In this document: positions 52,055 to 54,779 of the stretch, piece by piece
Layout of the letters: every line of letters begins with the position of its first letter
Position numbering within the stretch: position 1 is the first letter of the stretch
DNA from: Acidobacteriota bacterium
GTDB taxonomy: Bacteria; Acidobacteriota; JAAYUB01
DNA length: 54,779 nucleotides
Assembly (NCBI GenBank): GCA_018001935.1
Contig: JAGNHB010000038.1
Location: 1-54,779 of the forward strand
Direction: 5' to 3'
Notes under the pieces: model-generated
What the model saw: only the letters and a program-made list of their open reading frames with translations
Told to the model about the DNA's origin: nothing
Databases searched by the model: none
Translations under genes and position numbers: made by a program

Positions 52055-52239
52055 GTTGATTCCTTTCCGGTGAAAGTCTTTCCCGGTGTCCCCTCGCGGG
52101 GCCGGTCCGCCACTATACGCCGGAACGGGGGGCTTTGCAAGGAGGGAGAAACGGGGGCCCGTGCGCCGGGGTGACCGGCGGGTATTCGTCACCCGGGTCC
52201 GGCAGGGCCCGGCAAGCCGCCCGCGCGTGCGGCCGGGGA

Positions 52240-53517
52240 TCACTTCCCGTCGGCGGGCTTCTTGCCTTCCGGTTTCTCTTTCGGCGGTTCCGTTGCCGCC
52301 GACCGGGGAGCGGGAGGCGCCGGCTTCGCGGCCCAGGCCTCGAACAGTTCCCTCACCAGTTCGTCCAGGGCCTCGTTCGCCTTCTTCCCGGCGATGTTGG
52401 CCAGGAGGACCACCGCGAAGTCCGCCTTCGGGTCGAGGTGGACCTGGGCGATGTTCATCCCGTTGGAGCCGCTGTGGCAGAGGATGGGGTCGGGGTGGAA
52501 GTCCCGCACCCGCTCGCCCCAGCCGAGGGCGTACTTGCCGCCGGCCGGGGTGCCGACGGGGGCGTCCGCCGGCGGGGGAATGGTCACGACGGCGGTGTGG
52601 AGCCTTTTCAGGGTCTCCGGTTTCACGAGGGCGGGGCCGCGCTTTCCCTCCCCCGCGTTCCATCCCGCCCACCGGGCGAAGTCCAGGACAGACATGTGGG
52701 CGATCCCCGCGGGGCCGATCACCGCGGGGTTGTCGGACAGGGGTCCCGCCAGCAGCGGTTTGATCTTCCCGTTCACCACGGCGTGCGGGAGGGGGGCGTC
52801 CGTCCGGCCCGGGGTCGACTGCGTCCCGAGGCCGGCCGTGCGAAGGTTCAGGGGACGGAAGATCCGGTCGAAGATCAGCTCGTCCCACGTCTTCCCCTCG
52901 AGACGCTCGATCATGGCGCCCACGATGACGTAGTTGAGGTTGGAGTACTCGAACGTCCCGCCGGGCTTGCCGGGCATCGGAAGGGCCGCCCACCGGCGGA
53001 CCAGCCAGGCCCGTATCTCGTCGAGGTTACCCACCGGCCAGTCGTCGGAGACCTCCGTCAGGGCCATGTAAGGAACGGCGTCCCTGGACAGGTTGTCGCT
53101 GGGGAGACCGCTGGTGTGGGAAAGCAGCTGCTCGAGCGTCAGCCGGGTGAAGACCGGGTCGGCATTTTCGCCGAGGTCGGGAAAGACGTCCCCGACGGTG
53201 GAGTCCCACCGGAGTTTCCCCTGGTCCACCAGGATGGCCGCCAGGGTGGCGGTCATGGCCTTGGTGTCGGAGCCCAGGTGGAACCGGTCGCTGGGGGTCA
53301 CCGGGATGTTCTCGCCCCACCGCCGGGTGCCCACCGCCCCCGCGGCGACGATCCTCCCGTCCTTCACGACGGCGGCGGCCAGGGCCGGGATCTCGTACTT
53401 CGCCAGGTACGGTTTCAAGACGGGGTCCAGCGAGGCCTGGGCCGGTGCGGCCACGCAGAGGAGGGCCAGCGCCAGGGTCGCGACCCCGGCCGACCGGCTG
53501 ATTCGGGTGTTACTCAT
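52240..53517 (-). CDS. Secreted serine hydrolase (class C beta-lactamase/DD-peptidase family)
   Basis: A 425-residue exported enzyme. Signal peptide GVATLALALLCVAAPAQA with cleavage after AQA. The SxxK motif is SDTK (Ser83, Lys86), the YxN motif YSN (191-193) and the third motif HSG in LCHSGSNGMN. These fit the beta-lactamase family (PF00144), whose members hydrolyse esters, peptides or lactams. A Pro/Lys-rich C-terminal tail (PPKEKPEGKKPADGK) may help surface binding. GGAGG lies eight bases before the ATG. Stand-alone gene. Confidence 0.92.
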   Translation of the reverse strand: MSNTRISRSAGVATLALALLCVAAPAQASLDPVLKPYLAKYEIPALAAAVVKDGRIVAAGAVGTRRWGENIPVTPSDRFHLGSDTKAMTATLAAILVDQGKLRWDSTVGDVFPDLGENADPVFTRLTLEQLLSHTSGLPSDNLSRDAVPYMALTEVSDDWPVGNLDEIRAWLVRRWAALPMPGKPGGTFEYSNLNYVIVGAMIERLEGKTWDELIFDRIFRPLNLRTAGLGTQSTPGRTDAPLPHAVVNGKIKPLLAGPLSDNPAVIGPAGIAHMSVLDFARWAGWNAGEGKRGPALVKPETLKRLHTAVVTIPPPADAPVGTPAGGKYALGWGERVRDFHPDPILCHSGSNGMNIAQVHLDPKADFAVVLLANIAGKKANEALDELVRELFEAWAAKPAPPAPRSAATEPPKEKPEGKKPADGK

Positions 53518-53666
53518 CGTGCTGCCTCCGGCGGGAAGTGCGCGTTTCGCGGTCCCTTCCGGGATGGGAGCCCCGGAACGGGTGAATGGCGCGGAAAAGG
53601 CAGGGAACGCCGTCGCTCGGCGCCCCCTGCCGGTTTGTGTCCTCCCGGACCTGGGTTCAGGCGGAG

Positions 53667-54779
53667 CTAGCGACGGGATCCACCGCCGCCCCCGGAGCGG
53701 CCGCCGCCGGAGGAGCCGCCCCCCGAGCGCCCTCCCCCGGAGAAGCCGCCGCCGGAGCGACCGCCCGGGGACCCGCCGGAATACGACCGGCCCCCGGAGG
53801 AGCCGCCCGAGTAAGACCGGCCGCCGGAGTAGCCCCCCGAGTAAGACCGGCCGCCGGAGGAGCCGCCCGAGTAGGACCGGCCGCCGGAGGAGCCGCCCGA
53901 GTAGGACCGGCCGCCGGAGTAGCCCCCGGAGTAGGACCGGCCGCCGGAGGAGCCGCCCGAGTAGGACCGCCCCCCGTACGAACCGCCCCCGTACGACGGC
54001 CGGCTCCCCGAGTAGGATCGCCCGGATCCCGTGCCGTAACCGGCGTAGGAGGAGCGCCCGCCCGCGGAGTATCCCCGGCTGGTGGAACGGTCGCCGCCGG
54101 TGGACCGGCTGCCGTAGGCGGACCGGCTCCCGGCGTAGCTCCGGCCGGTGTCGGCGGATCGGCTCCTGGAGGCGTAGCGGTCGGACGCCGTCCCCCGGGT
54201 CGTGTCCCCGGACCGGCTGTAGGCGGCGCGGCTGGTTCCGGCCCCCCGGTCCGCGGTGGCGTAGCGGTCGGAGGCCGCCCCCCGCCCCGTGCTCCCGGAC
54301 CGGCTGTAGGCGGCGCGGCTGGCGCCGCCGGCGCGCTCGCCCGACGTGGCGGAGCGGTAGGCGTCAGACCGGCCGGGGGCGGACGGCGTGCCACGGGCGT
54401 TACCCGCCCGGTCACCCATGGCGCCGTTGGCCCGGTATTCCGCGAGGCTTCTCCCCGCGCCCCGGCCGACATCGTTCCGGCTGTAGGCGCCCGCTTCGGC
54501 CCGTGACCCCCGCGTGGTGGCGCCGCGGGTGTTCTCGGACCCGTAACGGCGGGCGACGTCGCTGTTGCGGTAGGGGACCCCTCCGCGATGGTTGGGGTCA
54601 TGCTGCCAGGGGCCGACGCGGCCATGGCCGCCGTGATGGTCGTTGCCGCCATGGTGACCGTAACCGCCGTGCCCGTAGCCGTAACGGTCGCAGAAGTGGC
54701 CGTTCCTCCAGACGCAGCCGTGGTGCCCCCAGTGGCAGCCCCAGCCCCACCCGGACCAACCCCAGCCCCAGCCCCAGCC
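53667..54779 (-). CDS. DUF3300-type protein, 5' part beyond the window, with Gly/Ser/Arg/Tyr repeat tail
   Basis: The frame is open to the window end, so the gene starts outside. The part nearest the edge is Trp/Gly/His-rich (WGHHGCVWRNGHFCDRYGYG) and contains GPWQHDPNHRGGVPYRNSDV, the conserved end of DUF3300 domains. It then turns into Ser/Arg/Gly/Tyr-rich sequence and finishes with about seven RSYSGGSSGG-type decapeptides and a Gly-rich end. It is probably exported like other DUF3300 proteins, but the signal peptide is not in view. The low-complexity tail is unusually long. Function unknown; envelope association is inferred. Confidence 0.78.
   Translation of the reverse strand, partial: GWGWGWGWSGWGWGCHWGHHGCVWRNGHFCDRYGYGHGGYGHHGGNDHHGGHGRVGPWQHDPNHRGGVPYRNSDVARRYGSENTRGATTRGSRAEAGAYSRNDVGRGAGRSLAEYRANGAMGDRAGNARGTPSAPGRSDAYRSATSGERAGGASRAAYSRSGSTGRGAASDRYATADRGAGTSRAAYSRSGDTTRGTASDRYASRSRSADTGRSYAGSRSAYGSRSTGGDRSTSRGYSAGGRSSYAGYGTGSGRSYSGSRPSYGGGSYGGRSYSGGSSGGRSYSGGYSGGRSYSGGSSGGRSYSGGSSGGRSYSGGYSGGRSYSGGSSGGRSYSGGSPGGRSGGGFSGGGRSGGGSSGGGRSGGGGGSRR
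53781..53970. repeat. Tandem 30-bp repeats encoding RSYSGGSSGG
   Basis: About six to seven copies of a 30-base unit (GCCGCCCGAGTAGGACCGG core on the plus strand) lie head to tail inside the DUF3300 gene and keep the reading frame, with GGYSGG and GGSSGG variants alternating. Confidence 0.8.

Noticed and set aside
1..54779. CRISPR arrays, rRNA operons, integron integrase, phage genes
   Set aside because: No regularly spaced repeats of 25-40 bases with unique spacers, no rRNA-like sequence and no phage structural or tyrosine-recombinase protein motif was seen anywhere in the window.

Overview
The window is bacterial, high-GC and Gram-negative in character: it encodes lipoprotein and Sec signal peptides, hybrid histidine kinases, a Kelch-dockerin secreted protein and nucleotide-sugar genes. 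The mix of long PAS/REC hybrid kinases, a dockerin-tailed protein and many DUF4143 ATPases would fit Acidobacteriota or a similar deep lineage. That is a guess from gene style, because no rRNA, tRNA or other taxonomic marker lies in the window.

Region 1 (1-31,900) is an accessory island, mosaic and partly decayed. It opens with wrecks: the C-terminus of a subtilase like the protease of IetS-type subtilase/ATPase pairs, the C-terminal helicase part of a MobF relaxase with a one-base frameshift, and, fused in frame, a TraD/TrwB-type coupling protein that seems to lack its Walker A segment. Four abiE-type toxin-antitoxin loci follow: one intact (3.3-4.9 kb), one intact (8.7-10.2 kb), one reduced to a ~290 bp relic (10.4 kb), and one whose toxin start is fused to the tail of a DUF4143 ATPase (12.4-13.8 kb). 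A hipBA pair and a zeta-like kinase with a small downstream partner lie among them. Three diverged copies of an intergenic repeat surround a hypothetical gene at 5-7 kb. From 16 to 21 kb lies a SWIM zinc-finger / DUF6493-like operon whose second gene carries one in-frame stop codon. From 21.8 to 30.2 kb come four intact AAA_14/DUF4143 ATPases, a TPR/helical-repeat gene pair and several fragments. Relics of an IS4-like transposase and of an integrase-core/ExeA-type transposon close the island, together with an inverted copy of the 3' end of the first ATPase.

Region 2 (32,000-54,779) looks like ordinary chromosome with intact genes. It holds an anti-sigma-type ATPase/GNAT fusion with an M23 peptidase, a SHOCT membrane protein, two overlapping hybrid histidine kinases followed by a DUF1579 protein, a nucleotide-sugar operon (dehydrogenase, epimerase, RmlA), an alpha/beta hydrolase, a Kelch-dockerin protein, a cysteine desulfurase-like enzyme, a lipoprotein, truA, a HEAT-repeat protein, ndk, a secreted serine hydrolase and the 3' part of a DUF3300 gene with a Gly/Ser/Arg/Tyr repeat tail.

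The most striking hidden structure is promoter geometry in the island. At six places I read a -35 hexamer, exactly 17 bases, a -10 hexamer, exactly 6 bases, then ATG (ATGs at 4858, 20774, 21865, 25909, 27166 and 28564). These would give leaderless mRNAs for TA-like and ATPase genes. Promoters in front of Region 2 genes instead have leaders and Shine-Dalgarno sites. Several of these island promoters are overlapped or flanked by palindromic operators.
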